DNA from: Thermothelomyces thermophilus ATCC 42464
Taxonomy: Eukaryota; Ascomycota; Sordariomycetes; Sordariales; Chaetomiaceae
Length of the DNA: 64,000 nucleotides
Direction: 5' to 3'
Assembly: GCF_000226095.1 (NCBI RefSeq)
Contig: NC_016477.1
Location: 1,984,001 to 2,048,000, forward strand
Positions within the stretch are counted from its first letter, which is position 1. Each line of letters opens with the position of its first letter. The notes beneath the pieces were generated by a model, which worked only from the letters and a program-made list of their open reading frames with translations, searched no databases and had not been told where the DNA came from. Of the stretch, positions 36,401 to 50,480 are shown one piece after another. Made by a program: the position numbers and the translations under genes.

Positions 36401-37792
36401 AGTACTCCGCATTCGTTAACGGAGGAAACAGCTATCGGCTGTTCGGCTTGTTCTTCCTATTACGATATTAATGTCGTTATACTACCTCTTCTAGAGTCTA
36501 TAGTGGTCTGTCTACTACTATCCGTCTCTTACGGTAGATCCGTAGGACATGCCTTCCCCTAAGCATTGTCCGCTCGCGATCCTTATACGCATGTCCTATT
36601 TGGCAAGACCTATCTCTAGGTCTATAGTAACCAGTTCGGAGTACGGTGCTTATTCGTCTTTACCATTGTCATCATATCTAAGACTGTCTATATCACTGCC
36701 CCTATCTTTATAGCTCGTGGCTACTATTTTAATAACGTCCTTAGTGGTTTCGTTGATAGTTATAATTTCCTTTCTAGGGACTATCTTCTACTCTTTCTTC
36801 GGGCTTTGACATTCTCGCTTATAGTGCCCTTTCTTTCTGTAGTTATAATAGGTAACATTGGACTTGTCTTTAGTCGTCTTCTTCCGGTCCTACTTTTACG
36901 CTACATCTATATCTATAGCTCTAGGGTACGTCCTATACAAGGTACTAACGTATGCTCGCTTTTTCTTATTATTAGCTTTAACCGTAGTTCTATTTATTTG
37001 ACCTCGTTTCTACTACTCTTGTATATAGAGTCGATCATCGATTCTAATAGCCTATATAATATATTTGTCTAGGGTCTTAGGCCGATTATACTTATATAGC
37101 TTGTCTTTAACCTTTTCCTTTAAGCCATTATAGAATAGTTACATTAATACCTTATCGTTAAGCTAAGACTTGAGTATGTCCTATCTAAACTATATAGTAT
37201 AAGAGGCTACTAACTTGGTCCATCGGAGATTAGCGAGTCTTTCTTACGTATAAATCTTCTTGTCCTTATCATTAAAAACCTTCTAAAGCTCTTCTTTAAA
37301 ACAGTCGTAAGATCGGAAGACTGCCTATATAAACGTGTCTTAATCGTCTTCGTCTTCCTTAGTGAGATAGTCATTCTATATAGGCTCGAACTATCTAAGT
37401 ACCTTGCCCTTTAGTCTCGTAGCTATATAGAGGACTTTGGCTTTATCGTCTAGAAACTTGTTATCATTAAGCCAGAAGTAGGATCAGAGGTTTATTAGGA
37501 ATCCTACAAGATCCTCCTTGGTTCCTCCGTATTTGCCAGGTAGTTCGATCTTAATATAGCTCGCTTTAGCGGTCTCAAGCGCCTCAATTTTGGCGTAGGC
37601 CTCGTTAACCAACTTCTGCAAGTACTTTTCGCGGTTCTCGAGTTCCTTAATTTGAGCTTAAGCAGCCTTATCTCTCTGGTCTAACTCCTAGATCTGTTAC
37701 TAGAGTTAACCAAGCTAAGTGAGTAGCTATTCGGCTATAACGTTAGTAGCTATGTCGATGTCGAGGTCGAGGTTACCTCTGTTCTGAACCAT
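33390..37792 (-). pseudogene. E-L gag-pol, deleted for gag end and protease
   Basis: The gag ATG is intact at 37792. Coiled coil and capsid follow, with the knuckle near 36800-36850. At 36590/36591 the text jumps to pol: relative to E0, positions 2929-4480 (1552 bp) are missing, removing the gag C-terminus, frameshift signal and protease. RT is open at 35515-35820 with YLDD (35719-35730). RNase H and the integrase core follow. An open stretch at 33658-34020 is the integrase C-terminus (KKIRPFIIKERIS). The chromodomain lies at about 33450-33620 on the minus strand. Non-functional. Confidence 0.87.
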
Positions 37793-37819
37793 GACAGAAC
37801 AAAGGAAGTAGTAATAACG

Positions 37820-38237
37820 TGTAACGAACCTAACTTAGACTTCTTCTAAAAGGGTTTAGACGAAGGTAGATTGAGTGGGACAAGTAGGTAGGTTGTCTAA
37901 GGGATTTGGTAAAGCTAAAGGGTTTATAATAACACTAGAGTTATCTCTTATAGTAATTAGCAATGCTTAGTATAAGTATTGTAATTGTGATTGTTACTAC
38001 TAGTGAACTCCTAGAGTCTATTATAATGAGTGACTATCTATATATATATATAATCCTAGTGATCATTCCTGATTATGGTGATCGTAAGTGATCGTATAGT
38101 GGTGATCACCCTAATCACTAGTAAGCGTAGTAATCACTATGCTTCCCATGCTATAATTGGTCCTTTCGTTCCTTTGACTTGATTAGCCCATTCGTGCTAG
38201 TGGCTCAGGTAGCATCTACATGTATATTTCCGTGACA
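37820..38237 (-). repeat. 5' LTR of E-L (U3 subtype Y)
   Basis: 418 bp. The U3 carries repeated GTGATCAC-type words (38060-38150). Same length and subtype as the 3' LTR of E-R (57850-58267). Followed by TTGAC (38238-38242). Confidence 0.92.
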
Positions 38238-39173
38238 TTGACTATAAACTTCTATAACCTAAGGGTAACTTCTTCCCTATTATAGTCAGACCGTAGCCCC
38301 TTTATATGGATATTATCTAGGTAAACGTAGCAGATATCTAGAATTAGGTTCTAGAAGATCTAGGTTATCGCTCGTTAAAACTAGGTAACAAAGTTCGTTC
38401 TATCTATAAGGAGAGTATATATCTAGAAAAGGCTAATAGGCATTTAAAAGGTAGTAAGATCCTAGCTCTGTTTGTCAAGGCTAACTTGGTTATACCTAGA
38501 AAATAGGTCTAAGAGGGAGATAACTTTATAACTACTAAAGTCCTTATTAAATTCCTCTATAGCCGGCGGTATAGATATATCCTATATAGTTATAGCGTTA
38601 GCTTTCTAGGCGTCATTAATTAGCTAGAGACTACTATTCTTTTTAAGGACTAGGAACTAGTTATTATAGTAGCTTCTATAGCTAGGCTTAATAATCCTTT
38701 GCTAGATCTGCTGCTTTAGGAGGTTAATAACCTTTAGCATTAATAGCTTCAAGATAGGGATACTCTTTAATTACTATACTATGTAAAGAATGGTCTAGAT
38801 AACCTAAGGAGGGACAATGTCAGGGTAAATCTGCCTACATTTAATAAAATCCTACACTAGGGCAGCCTCCTAGTTCTATAGGACCTATATAAAGAGTTCC
38901 TTCTCCTAGTTAGATAGAAAGCTTCCTATAGACGTAAGTAGTATATTAAGCTATTCGGCTATAAGCTATATCCTTAGCTCTAGGTCCGAAAACCGTAACG
39001 TAATGAGGCTATTCTATTCTAACCTAAACTTTATCTTCTTAGTAGCTTCCCCTAGGTACTACTCCTACTAGTTAGGGTTACTATTAGGTATTAAACTATT
39101 ACTAATAGCTATATCTATAGGGTGAACTTCTCTAGCCGTAGACTTTCATATAGTAAACGTCCGTACCTCCTAT
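38238..39173 (-). pseudogene. Gypsy-2 copy C, inverted RT segment
   Basis: Matches copy A about 12110-13046 in reverse: protease-RT spacer and RT. The active site reads YLDN (38312-38323), one Asp lost. The left edge TTGAC pairs with GTCAA at 58268-58272; the right edge CTAT (39170-39173) pairs with ATAG at 31415-31418. Inverted relative to the rest of copy C. Confidence 0.88.
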
Positions 39174-39624
39174 TGAGCTAGTGCTAACCCTCTAAGGCGC
39201 CACTTAGCACCTCCAGAACCAAACCTCCGTTTAGTCAGATAGGGAGGAGCTTCGGCTCAAAATGTCTAGGGCGTCCGAGTATTCGCGGTCATAGCAGGCA
39301 AGTCCGACCATCTAGACGGCAACGATGATAGAGGCAAAGGCAGCGATAGTGATATCCCTCTGGACAGATGTAAAAGAGTCTACTTATATGGAAAAAGATA
39401 CTCTAACTTACAAAAGAAAGAAGAACTATGTCCTACTACTCTAATCTATTAGAGTGAAACGAGTATTAAAAGCTATCTATTGTCCTTGTCTGTCTGTCTA
39501 GTACCCTCTAGATAGGTAACCTCTATTTATACCTATTATATATAATAAAGCTCTATGGAACTAGAAAAATAAAACTATACCCTATATCTCCCTAGTTATA
39601 TTAAGAACTTCTAGCCCTAGTCTA
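39174..39624 (-). repeat. 3' LTR of Gypsy-2 copy D
   Basis: 451 bp, TGAGCTAGTGC...CCCTAGTCTA, the reverse of TAGACTAGGG...CTAGCTCA. The end CA is unmutated here. TATA box at 39524-39531. Confidence 0.93.
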
Positions 39625-39680
39625 TACTTCCCCTTCGAATTCGCCCTAAGGCTCTTACCGGCAAATTCGAACCTAAAACC

Positions 39681-42031
39681 TTACTTGCGTTCCTTATAAC
39701 GCTTAGCCTATTTAGCTCTACTATTACCTTTAGGTAAAGGCCGTTTCTTAGACGCCCGATACCTTTATATCACAGATAAGCACATAGACAGCCTAACAGG
39801 CTGCAGCCAGGACACAGGACATTCCGACAGCCAATCACTTGACGGACCAATCAGAAGATTATCACCGCCAAGACTAAGGTCTTCACTAGTAATAATAACA
39901 TGTCACCGTCGACAACACGGAATCACGGGGTAAAAGGAGAAATGGTACTAGTGATAACTATTGAAGAGGGACAGATAATTATATATATATAGCTAGCCAG
40001 TCACTCATTAGGTAGACTCTAAGAGTTCACTAGTAATAGTAACCTATAATTACAGTACTTATACCAAGTATTGCTAATTACTATAAGAGATAACTCTAGT
40101 GTTGTTGTAAACCCTTTGGCTTTACCGAATCCCTTAGACGACCTGCCTGCTTGTCCCGCTTAATCTACCTTCGTCTGAACCCTTTTAGAAGAAGTCTGAG
40201 TTAGGTTTGTTACACTTTACTAGGCTTTTACTTTAGTATCTAGCGCGTCCTAGCCTATAAACTACGGCAGGTACTTAGGAATTAGCTTAAGATTTTTAGG
40301 CCCTAAACGTTTAAATAGTAAGGGCCGAGTCTATTTGGCTAGATTATTATTAGGATAATGCTAACGAGCCTGTCCTTTCTTAGCGACTTAGGTCGAGCGT
40401 ATCTCCTGTATCTATATCGGCTTACTCGGCTTTGTCTTAGTCTAACTAGGCGGCTATTATATCGCTAAAGGCGCCTACTTGACTAGTTATTACTATTATA
40501 ACCCTAAAGGTTTTCCTTAGCCTTCTATAACTATAAGTTATTCCTCTACCTACTCTACTATATACTAGTAGATAGTTATCCTTAGCTTATAGGGGTACTT
40601 GAGTACCTATTAGAGTAGCTAAGGCAGCCTAAGTCCCTTAGGCGCCTTACTAAGAAACCGCTAGATAGTATCATCTAGGGGGACCTAACGATCCTTCTTT
40701 ATAACTAGTTACTCCTTTATTAGTAGTAAATTATCTTCTCCTTCCTCTGTCCGGATAGAGATAACCGATTTCGCCTATCCTAGTTATAGCTATAGCTATA
40801 GAACTAGTAGCCTATAGAATAACCTATCTATAGGCTATCTAGGTAGTTAATAGGGATAGATATCTCCCTAAGGGTTCTTTAGCTTTTCTAGCTAGAGGGA
40901 GCTATTAGGCAGATAGCCTAGAGCTATCCGGATTATTCCAAGCTAGAGCGTTAACATCTTATTCTTAGCCTCTGTCACTTTTAGCCCTATGTATAGACGG
41001 CCCTTCTACTAGGGAAGTTTAAGCCGTGCCTTATCTCTCCATTATATCTCCTAAAAGTAGAAGCGATAGAACTTAGCAACCTAGACGCCACATTTCTACT
41101 AACCCTTTTGCTTTAACGTCGCCTATACTATTGGCTAGTATATATAACCTCTTGGCGGTAGAAAAAGAAAGCTAAGGAGAATAACCTTATTCTATAGAGT
41201 CTTAAATAGGTCTTTCTAGCTCTGCTCATTAGAAGGATAGGAATCTATATAATAAAGGTAGGACTCTATCTAGTTATATATAATTATAGCCTAGTATAAT
41301 TATTATAAGTGGTAAAGAATTACCTAGAATCGTTTTCCAGCCGTATCCTTCTATTTTTATAGAGGTAATACTAATTACTTAGGCTTTAAGTTACTAATAA
41401 CCTCTAGAAAGATATAGATATATAGCTTATAAGATACTAACGTATACCAAAGCAGGTTTAGGAGGTTATAGCCATTTAGGTACTCCTTTCTTAATATAAG
41501 CTCTTTAATATTATATAGGCTTATAGCGATATCGTACTAATGTTAGCCGAAATATATCTTCCCCTAGCTATATAGCCTAGTATATAAGGGAAATAGATAG
41601 CTAACGATTCGCTCGTTAGTCTTAAGACCAGGACTTATAAGCTACTCCGGTCTTCTAGCTATAACTTCCCTAGGGTAGGGAATAGGCCTAGTATACGGCT
41701 CGTTAAAGAGCTTCTAGGTATTGCTACTCCCTAGGTAGTTAGCGATTTCTTCCCCCGGAACCTAAGTCGTAAAGAGGTACCAAAGAAAGAGCCTTAGGGT
41801 TTCAAGATCTTCTCCCGGAAGGAGTAAAGGTAGTCCTACACTTAGTTAGCTCGGCTCTCTAGTTAGAGGGAAAGGAACCGATCCTTCTCTTCTTCTTCGA
41901 TCTAACTTCCTAATATTATCCCTATATGTATTTACCGTCGGGAGACTTACGTAGAGTTGCTTAAAACCTGGACTATTAATATTTAGAAATAAATCGCTTA
42001 GTAAAATACTTACCTAACGGCGCCTAGCCAT
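39681..42031 (-). pseudogene. ORF3 of Gypsy-2 (copy D)
   Basis: ATG 42031 (MARRR*) to TAA 39681-39683. Minus the solo LTR and duplicated CTTTA it is 1899 bp, identical in length to copy A. The same frame is kept throughout, with only RIP-type stops, and the stop set partly differs from copy A, so comparing the two recovers most codons. The solo LTR splits the C-terminal region. Function not recognised. Confidence 0.7.
39768..40214 (+). repeat. solo Gypsy-1 LTR (subtype X) inside ORF3 of copy D
   Basis: 447 bp, TATCACAG...GTTTGTTACA, with perfect 5-bp duplication CTTTA (39763-39767, 40215-40219) and no internal sequence. The remnant of LTR-LTR recombination. The site is empty in copy A (TAAAG, 26555-26559). 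Confidence 0.95.
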
Positions 42032-42090
42032 TTAACTAGGCAAGGAAGACATTTTATTTAGCGTTTTTATAAGTTAGTAATTTATAGTTT

Positions 42091-43440
42091 ATAGTTATTA
42101 GTTATAGAAAAGAGAGGGGAGAGGAAGGTTAAGTTAGGGATATTTATAGACCTTCTAGTTCCTCCTAGACGCCTTCCTTATCTAGCTATTCTAGGCTATA
42201 TTTACTAGTTCCAGTACTATCCGATAGGTAACTATGTTAGCCCCTATATAACTAGGTCATTCTTTGTTATAACCCTAAGGAATGACCTTGACTTACGTTT
42301 TATCTAGTGGTAATAAAGGAGTATAACCTATTACGTAATAGGTCATTCTAGCCTAGGTATACCTTCTTCAAATAGAAGTTTAGTAGTTCTAGTGCCCTAA
42401 CTATTAAATCGTTTAAAGGATAAGTATCCCCTATTTCTCCTTAAACTTCTTCCTACTTTTCTACCCTTCTAACTAACTCTCGCTTATAATCGTCTTCCTC
42501 TACTTAGACGGCTAGTACTATTTCTTCCTATATTACTTCCCCTTCGAACTTGCTATAAGCTTCTACAAGCAAGTTCGACTACTATATCTACCGAAAGAGT
42601 TAAGCGCTAGAGATACAAATCTTCTATCTAGGAAGATATAGAAATCGACGAAGATACTAAGCCTATACTTCCCTCGATAACTAACTGGCCGGTAGATTTG
42701 ACGACTACCTAGGATAATTAGTTCCTTATGCCTCCTAAGTTTGTATAGGTGGTAAGAGTAGCTTACCCGGAAGATCCCCTAATGCCTTTAGACTATCTAG
42801 AGGTAGCCTTAATATAATACTAGTATGAACTATTCCTCTTATATCATAGATTCTTCTTTATTAAGCACCCTAAGATATAGGTAGTCCTATATATTCGCTA
42901 GGAGCTAAACCTTAATCCTAATACTTTAGAGCGGATATTTAGAATCCTAAGACTTGCTCCTACCTATATAGAATTCTTCTATACCTATAAGGGAGCTCTA
43001 GCAAAGCGGTTATACCTGGTTTTTGCGGAAATCAATAACGGTAGTCCATTTGGTCGGTAGATTTATACTATAGTTACCTACTAGGCCCGAGTTCTCGGTT
43101 TGTTTATCTAGGTATTTAGAGACATATAAGAATAACTTCCTCCCTCTAGTTAGAGGAAGAGCTAATCGGGGATATAGGAATCTAGCACCGTGCCAAGCCT
43201 ACGAATAGTCCTACCAAAGGTCGATAACTAAGGTTACCCCTCTAAGGAATAAAAAGCCTATTACTATTTACGCTATATAGCCATTCTATAGCTACGTTTT
43301 AATAGGTCCTGTCTTAGACAGATGGTATAGAAACTGTTACTAGAGTGATAAAAAGTGCTTATAGGAAGATATAGTTAATAATGGTTCCTAAGATCCTAAC
43401 CCTCGGCTTATAGGTCGGGCTAAATTTGACCTTAATAGCT
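42091..43440 (+). pseudogene. ORF4 of Gypsy-2 (copy D)
   Basis: Starts 59 bp from the ORF3 start, as in copy A (ATG became ATA at 42091). The second frame is clear from about 42600: KSSI*EDIEIDEDTKPILPS, then PLDYLEVALI, FFFIKHPKI and TLERIFRILRLAPTYIE. Codon differences from copy A are transitions that mostly keep the residue. End approximate. Unknown function. Confidence 0.55.
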
Positions 43441-43777
43441 AGCCAAGGAATATCTAGCTAGTAATATAGAAAAAGAGCTCTTTAATTTTAATAGATTTAG
43501 ATAGTATAGTTAGGGATTAATAGGCAGCTTATAAACGGGGTAAATAGCGATTATAGGTAGAGAATTAGAGATTTAGGAAAAAGGGGTAAAGGTAATATAG
43601 AAAAGAGGTAATCAGGGGTTTAGGTAATAAAGAGTAAATAGGAATAAAATCGAATAGGGTTAACTTGTATTCCTATTAACGGTTTAAAGGTCAAAATCCA
43701 GGTGGTTTCCCTCTAGTTAGTTTGACTATAAGCTCCTACCGTTACTATCATTACTCTTAGGCTTTAGATCTAGTAAA

Positions 43778-46700
43778 TTAGTCGCTTGGTTATAGTTGTC
43801 TAGTTCGTCTAGGAGCTTCCTCTTCCACTACTACTTCTTTAAGTGCTTCTAGTAGCGAAGAACCTACTTGGTTTTAGAGAACTACTTACCTAGAAAACTA
43901 TTAGATTTATTAGCTTTAAGCTAAACTCTATCCTACTTAAAAAACTTCTTAATACGGTTTACGGAATATAGTATCTATATAGTTATACCGTTAAGAGTCC
44001 CTAAATAGTAGATATTTCTGTCCCTGACTTCCTAGACCTAGTATAGGCTATGTTACCGATACTAGAGTTTTCGAAACGAGCTTATATCGATCTGCTAAAT
44101 ATTATCGTATACTAGAACAAGATCCCCTACCTTGACTTAGGCATTCTCGGCTTTAAATTTATAGCAATAGGCTTCGTTTCGGCATTTAGCTATTTTTCGT
44201 CTAGCTTTAGTAACTTTTTTAGTAGCAACTTCTAGATCGAATTCTATATCAAGCAGTACCTTGGTACGGAGTTCTAGTAATCGTAGATAGGCTTCTACTT
44301 GATTTTCCCTATCTGGTCGGATGGCTATAGAGTCCTAGTAAAGAATTTGCTAGGTAGGGATATCATTTTCGATTAGGCTAATAGGATTATAGTTATAGAT
44401 AAGGTTAAAGGGTAAGCGGCTATAGCTATTTCGAATGGTAGTATAGTTAGTATATAGGATATAGGGAAAAAGCTATCGCTAGTTCTTTCTAGTCCCTATA
44501 ATTATCTTTACTAGGGTAGCTATAATAGGTATATACCTAGCCTTATTAATACCGTTAGCCCTAGAGTTATAGGGAGAAATAATAATACGTTTTACCCCTA
44601 GTTCCTTTAGGATAGCTTTCACTTCCCCTTTGAATTTAGATCCCCTATTAACGACTATAACTATCGGGAGTCCCTAATAAAGAAAAATATTATAGTTAAT
44701 GAAGTTCTTTACTGCTCTAGCTAACTTGTTAGGTAGGACTTTGGCTTCTATAAATCCTAAAAAATCATTACGCGCCTCGAGGAGGAAATAAGGCTTCCCC
44801 CTCTGGTTAGAGGGTATAAACTAGATATCTAAGTGCTATTTTGTGAATAGAATTAGAGAAGGTTCTAAATATAAATGTACTTTCTTAAATCTTTTAGCAT
44901 CCTATACCTAATACTCTAGGTAGGTATAAATCTACTTAGCTACGTTAGCATATATTCCTTTCCAGTAATAGTAATTAGTAACCCTCTGGTAAGTAGCTTC
45001 TCTACCCTTATAGCCTATTTTATTATAGCAGGCTTAGAAAATTTGTCGCCTTTCTTCTAGGGTGTCTACTATATAGCAAGGATTCTAGGTATTGTTCGCT
45101 AGCCGAAGGAACAGATGTCCCTTATCTACTAAATATTTAAGCGCTTCCTTCTTGAATAGATGCTACCGCTAGTGTGGTTAGATAGCTATAGGTTCTTCTA
45201 GAGTGGCCAAATACTATATAATAGCTCTAGAGTATTTAGAGTATCCTTCCTTAAGATTTAGGTCTATAGGTTTAGGAGAATCGTTAACGCGGTTAGTATA
45301 GATTTACGCGTTAACCTAATCGTCAATATTCTCTTCGTTTACTTTCTCTATCTAGTTAGATAGACTAAGAGGCTTCCGTGAAAGCCTATTAGTAATAGCG
45401 TTTTTGGAACCTAGGATATACTTGACCTTAAAGTCAAATAGCTAAATCTATATAATCTACTATATTATTAAGGCTCTAGGTATATTACTAGTTGTATTAT
45501 TTAACTAGTAAACTAGGACTAGAGCATCTATTTCCATGATAAAGTGAATACTAAAGAGGTACCGTTAGAAACGTTTTAATGGGAAAAGTAGTCTATAGAG
45601 CTCCCGTTTAGTAAGGTTGTACCGTTTCTGTACCTTAGACTATATCCCACTCTTAAACTAGCATAGGTACCTCTTTTTATTAGGGCTAACTTGTTCAATG
45701 ACTCCTCCTTAACCGAAAAGACTTACATCGGTCATTAGATATATCTGACTATACCTAGGGTTATCGAAAACAAGCAGTATAAGGACCGGGGTAGTGGTTA
45801 TTTGAGTTTAGAGTTCCTTTATAGCCTGCTATTAAGTAAGGCCCCATTCCTAACGGGCATTCTTCCTTATTAGGTCATATAACGGCCGAGTAATTATAGC
45901 GAAGTGCTCTATCTAGATCTAATAGTAGCTAACGATCCCTAGGAAGGTACGAATATCCTTCAAATCTAAATAGGAAGTCTACTTAAGGATTTTCGCAACT
46001 TTAGCATTATTAGGTAGTTACCCTTTAGGTATATAGAGGTAGCTAAGTAATACTACTCGCGGGTAGTACTACTAGGATTTCCTAGCTACGATAGTAGCTC
46101 CGGCAAGTTTAGCGTTTAGGAGAACTACGTTAACGTTTTAGAGGTATTCGACTACAAACTTCTATAACCTAGGGATAACTTCTTCCCCTTTATAGTTAGA
46201 CTACGGCCCCTTTATATGGATATCATCTAGGTAAACGCGGCAGATATCCGGAATTAGGTTCTAGAAGATCTAGGTCATTGCTCGTTAAAACTAGGCAATA
46301 GAGTTCGTTCTACCTATAAGGAGAATATATATCCGGAAGAGGCTAATAGGCGTTTAAAAGGTAGTAAGATCTCGGCTCCGTTCGTCAAGGCTAACTTGGT
46401 CGTACCTAGAGAATAAGTCTAAGAGGGAGATAACTTTATAACTACCAAAGTCCTTATTAAACTCCTCTATAGCTAGTGACACAAATACATCCTATATAGT
46501 TATAGTATTAGCTTTCTAGACATTATTAATCAGCCGGAGACCGCTATCCTTTTTAAGGACCAGGAACTAGTTATTATAATAGCTTCTATAGCTAGGCTTG
46601 ATAATCCTACGCTAAATCTGCTACTTTAAGAGGTTAATAACCTTTAGCATTAACGGCTTTAGGATAGGGATACTCTTTAATTACTATATCGCGTGAGGAA

Positions 46701-49700
46701 TAGTCCGGATAACCTAAGGAGGGACAATATCAGGGTAAATCTGCCTACATTTAGTAAAATCCTATACTAGGGCAGCCTCCTAGTTCCGTAGGACCTATAT
46801 AAAGAGTTCCTTCTCCTGGTCAGACAGAAAGCCTCCTATAGATATAAATAGCGTATTAAGCCATTTGGCTATAAGCCGTGTCCTAGGCTCTAGGTCTAAA
46901 AACTATAGTATAATAAGGCTATCCTACTCTAACCTAAACTTTATCTTTTCAATGGCTCCCTCTAGGCGCCGTTCCTACTAGTTAGGGTCACCGTTAGGTA
47001 CCAAACCATCGCTAATAGCCGTATCCATAGGGTGAACTTTTCTAGCCATAGACTTTCGTATAGTAAACGTCCGTACCTCCTATAACCCTTTTCTGACCTC
47101 TAATATAAGCTTCCTAAGCATTTTCTGTCTATCTAGACGACTAGGCTCGTTCGTTTTACCTTCTATTTCCTAGTATCTCTATTGTAAAGTATCCTATCTA
47201 GTAAGACAAAATATCGAAACTTTAGTAAGTGTATTGATAAGAGGTAGGTAAGAAATCCTTAGTATTATATTAAAAATGGCTTTACTAGCCTAATTATTAA
47301 GAAATCTAAGTAAAATTTCGCTATCCTAAATGTCGGTAAATGTAGGGGTAGTAGTAGTCGTTGTAACTAGATGCTAGAGTTCGTTCCCTATAAGTTAATG
47401 TTTTCTTTCGAACGTCGTTTTAGCTATAACGTCCGAGATAACTAATACTTTAATTAATTTATTTTTAGTGATAATGTTCGCTATAACTAGATAGCTAGCT
47501 TTATAGCTAAACGTTAAGCTCGTATTATGGATAAATAGTATACCTAGTAAGATTTAATGACTACCGGTATCTCTATCTAAGATAAAGAAATGCTTATAGA
47601 TTAAGATAGCCCTTAAGATAATTATACTAACCGTTTCCCTAGCAAACGATCTATTATTATAAAGACCCTAGAAAATTACCGTCGTTATCTATATAAGGAG
47701 ACAGTATTTCTATATTAGGCTAAAGGTAATTATATTATACTTAGATCCAGTATCGATTAGAGTAAGCACCTTCTTACCCCTTAGATCCTTAAAGTTATAA
47801 TAGAGCGTTAGTAATATATATATCTATATAAGTATACCTATCTGGATCTTCTAGCTAGTAGAGAGCGTATAGATTAGAGCCCGAAAGGATATTTCGATTT
47901 CTTCTAAATCTAGCTAGTCTTGCTATCTAATAAGGTAGTTACTCTAGAAACTATCTATTATAATAGCCTACTAGCTATCACTAGTAACTCTTAGAAATAC
48001 TAGAACCGTAATTATAAACTCCCTTAACGCTACTCTATCTACCTAGACGGCTAAGGTATGTCTTAACCTCTTATAGCACTCTTCCTCTTATTTATAAAGC
48101 CGGCTTATTAGGGAAGAGAATAGCCAAGCCTTTATACTTGATCACCTCCTAAGGACTTTTATAATCCTACTTAAGGAATGTAATTAACGTATTCTTAAAT
48201 ACTAGGGAGATCCTTAAGACCTTGTCGATAGTAAGTATCTTTGCTTAAAGAGCCTTACTAACTAGAGAGAGTATATTATAGGCTATATTTTCCTTAGTCA
48301 ATTTCTCTAATTCCTTAAAGTAAATAGTTCGTTTCTATCTAGCTAAGGGGAAAGCTCCCTTACTAGCTAGATTAGTAGCCCTCTTAGCGGTAGCTATAAC
48401 CCCTTAGCTTATAACTAGAAGGTAAGCTCCTCTTACTTTTATATTCCTTTTTAGTAATCGAATAGTCTTTACTTTATTAGTCCCCTCTTACCTAATAGGA
48501 TCTTATATTAGCTTATCTTCTATTTCTATAAAACGCGCTTCGTAAAGGTAGTACTCTATACTATAGTCACTATATCACTATCCCTATCGGAAATATCTTC
48601 ACTATTAACCTCTAACTCGACAGTATTAAAAGCTTACATTACTGTCTAGTTAGACTGTAACGCGTCTGTCGGTAAGCCCTTATAGTCGGTGGCAAAAACA
48701 GGGTCGTCCGTCCAAGACGCCGTCCGTTTTACCTATTAGATAAGAGTATATCTACCTTACTTACGATCTATCCAGAAATTGATCTCTCTAGCCTTAATAT
48801 AATTATAGATTAACTTTAGGGAAACTCTTTTAATATTAGTAAGGCAATTAAGGGAGGTTATGACTACTTCTAGTAGATATGAACCTTTATTATATTAAAG
48901 GAAGGCCTTATTAGTAATAAGGTTTAGGTCTAGATAATATTCCTAACTATATTCCTTTTAGTAGCTCTTTATAAATTATTAGTATAGCTCTTAGCTGAGA
49001 AGATCTAATTAAAAAGAGGTATAAGTATAAATAATATACTATTAGGTCCCCTAATTAGCTATAGTAGCCATATCCTTACTAAGGATCCTAACTTGCCGGC
49101 TTTCCGGAAGACTAGGATCTCTCTTACCTAAGATCTACTTAAAACTAAGCCGATAGATAAGACCATTATAGATATCCTCTACTAGGACTAGATACCTATA
49201 GGCAACGTATGTCTAGTCACTATAGTAATAGTAGCTATAAGGTATAGCTAAGGTCGAACTCGGCCGGAACCTACTACTCTTCTTCTTTCGCTAAGACTCT
49301 TAAGTAGCCGACAGGTAGGTCCGGATCTCCTTAATCTCATCGTCGCTTAGGTCGTCCATCCGGTCATAGGAACGCCTTCCCCTATCTAAGGATTTACGGC
49401 CAACTTTGCCCTTATTAATCTGAAGCTTATATAAGGTATCTATAAGCCTGTTAATAATCTCATTAAAGATAGTATCCCTCCAGGTAGATAAACCTAAAGG
49501 ACTTTCCTATGCCTAGGGAGCTAAAGAACTCTTTTTAATAGTCTGGCTTACCTATAGTTTAACTTCTCCTCCTTTTGGATTTAACTTATAGTATACTAAC
49601 CTAGCGTTAACTCCTTTATATAGATACTCCTATATAAAGTTATAGAAGTCCTCTTACTCTATATTATTAACCTATAAATCACCCTTCTTATAGACCTAAA

Positions 49701-50480
49701 GACTAGTCCAGAGAGTAGGGGGAAATCTATTCCATACCTTCTAGATAGCTAACGATTAATAGACCGCTTTCTTCTTCTTTAGTACTCGGGTAAGTAGGAC
49801 GTTAATATACTCTAGGTAGTCATAGATAGATCTAGCCAAATCTATATACTAGGAGTCTAGAAGATATTTTAGCTCTTAAGTAGAAGTTTCCTAGCAAGAG
49901 TCGTTCCACTTCTAGCATTCCTTAATAGTAGCTTTGAAAGTAGCCTAGTCCCTTTTCTTTAACTCTGGCTACTAGTCTAGGATTTTCTAAAAATCGTCTA
50001 TATACTATTACTTGAAGTAGGAGATCTTATTACTATTATCTCTACTAAAGATCTTATAAGCCTTTTTAAAACGCTTAAGGTATTTAATAGCATTATAACT
50101 AGAGAAGAGACTAGGTAATCCTTTATCTATTAATAAAAAGAATATAACCTAAATAACTTTAGTAAGTCTATTTACTATAATATCTACTTAAGTACGACGT
50201 TTGACTTCTAAGTCTAAAGTAAGGTTTCTAAACTCTAGCGATTAAGGTAACTCTAATAGTATCTTTCCTAATAAGGTTTTAATATACCTAAATATAAGAG
50301 GTATTAAGAGTAACAATTCTAATTAAGGTATTTACTAAATTAATAAGAAGAGTAGTATCTAAGGTTACTATCCTTAATTATACCTTCCTATTTAGGTAAC
50401 TTCCTTAAAGGTAACTCTTCTATCTAAGTAGTTAATCTAGGAAGCCTTCTTCCTTTCCTTTAAGTCCTCTTATAACTAGT
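43778..50480 (-). pseudogene. Gypsy-2 copy D gag-pol
   Basis: Single-frame gag-pol read from about 50480 to stop TAA 43778-43780. The nucleocapsid near 49190-49260 is degraded. Protease LIDTGS is intact (DTGS 47743-47754), as is RT YLDD (46222-46233). The uninterrupted copy-B target is near 45930. RNase H and integrase follow. The least degraded catalytic sites of this family in the window, but many RIP stops remain. The start codon is unresolved. Confidence 0.85.

Larger units (their letters stand above)
32229..38237 (-). mobile_element. Gypsy-1 recombinant E-L, minus strand
   Basis: 6009 bp between LTRs of different subtypes: 3' LTR 32229-32675 (447 bp, subtype X) and 5' LTR 37820-38237 (418 bp, subtype Y). 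Flanks do not match: TAAAG left, TTGAC right. Each matches, inverted, a flank of E-R. It is short because about 1.55 kb is deleted at 36590/36591. The left part derives from element E1 in copy D, the right part from element E2 in copy C. Confidence 0.93.
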
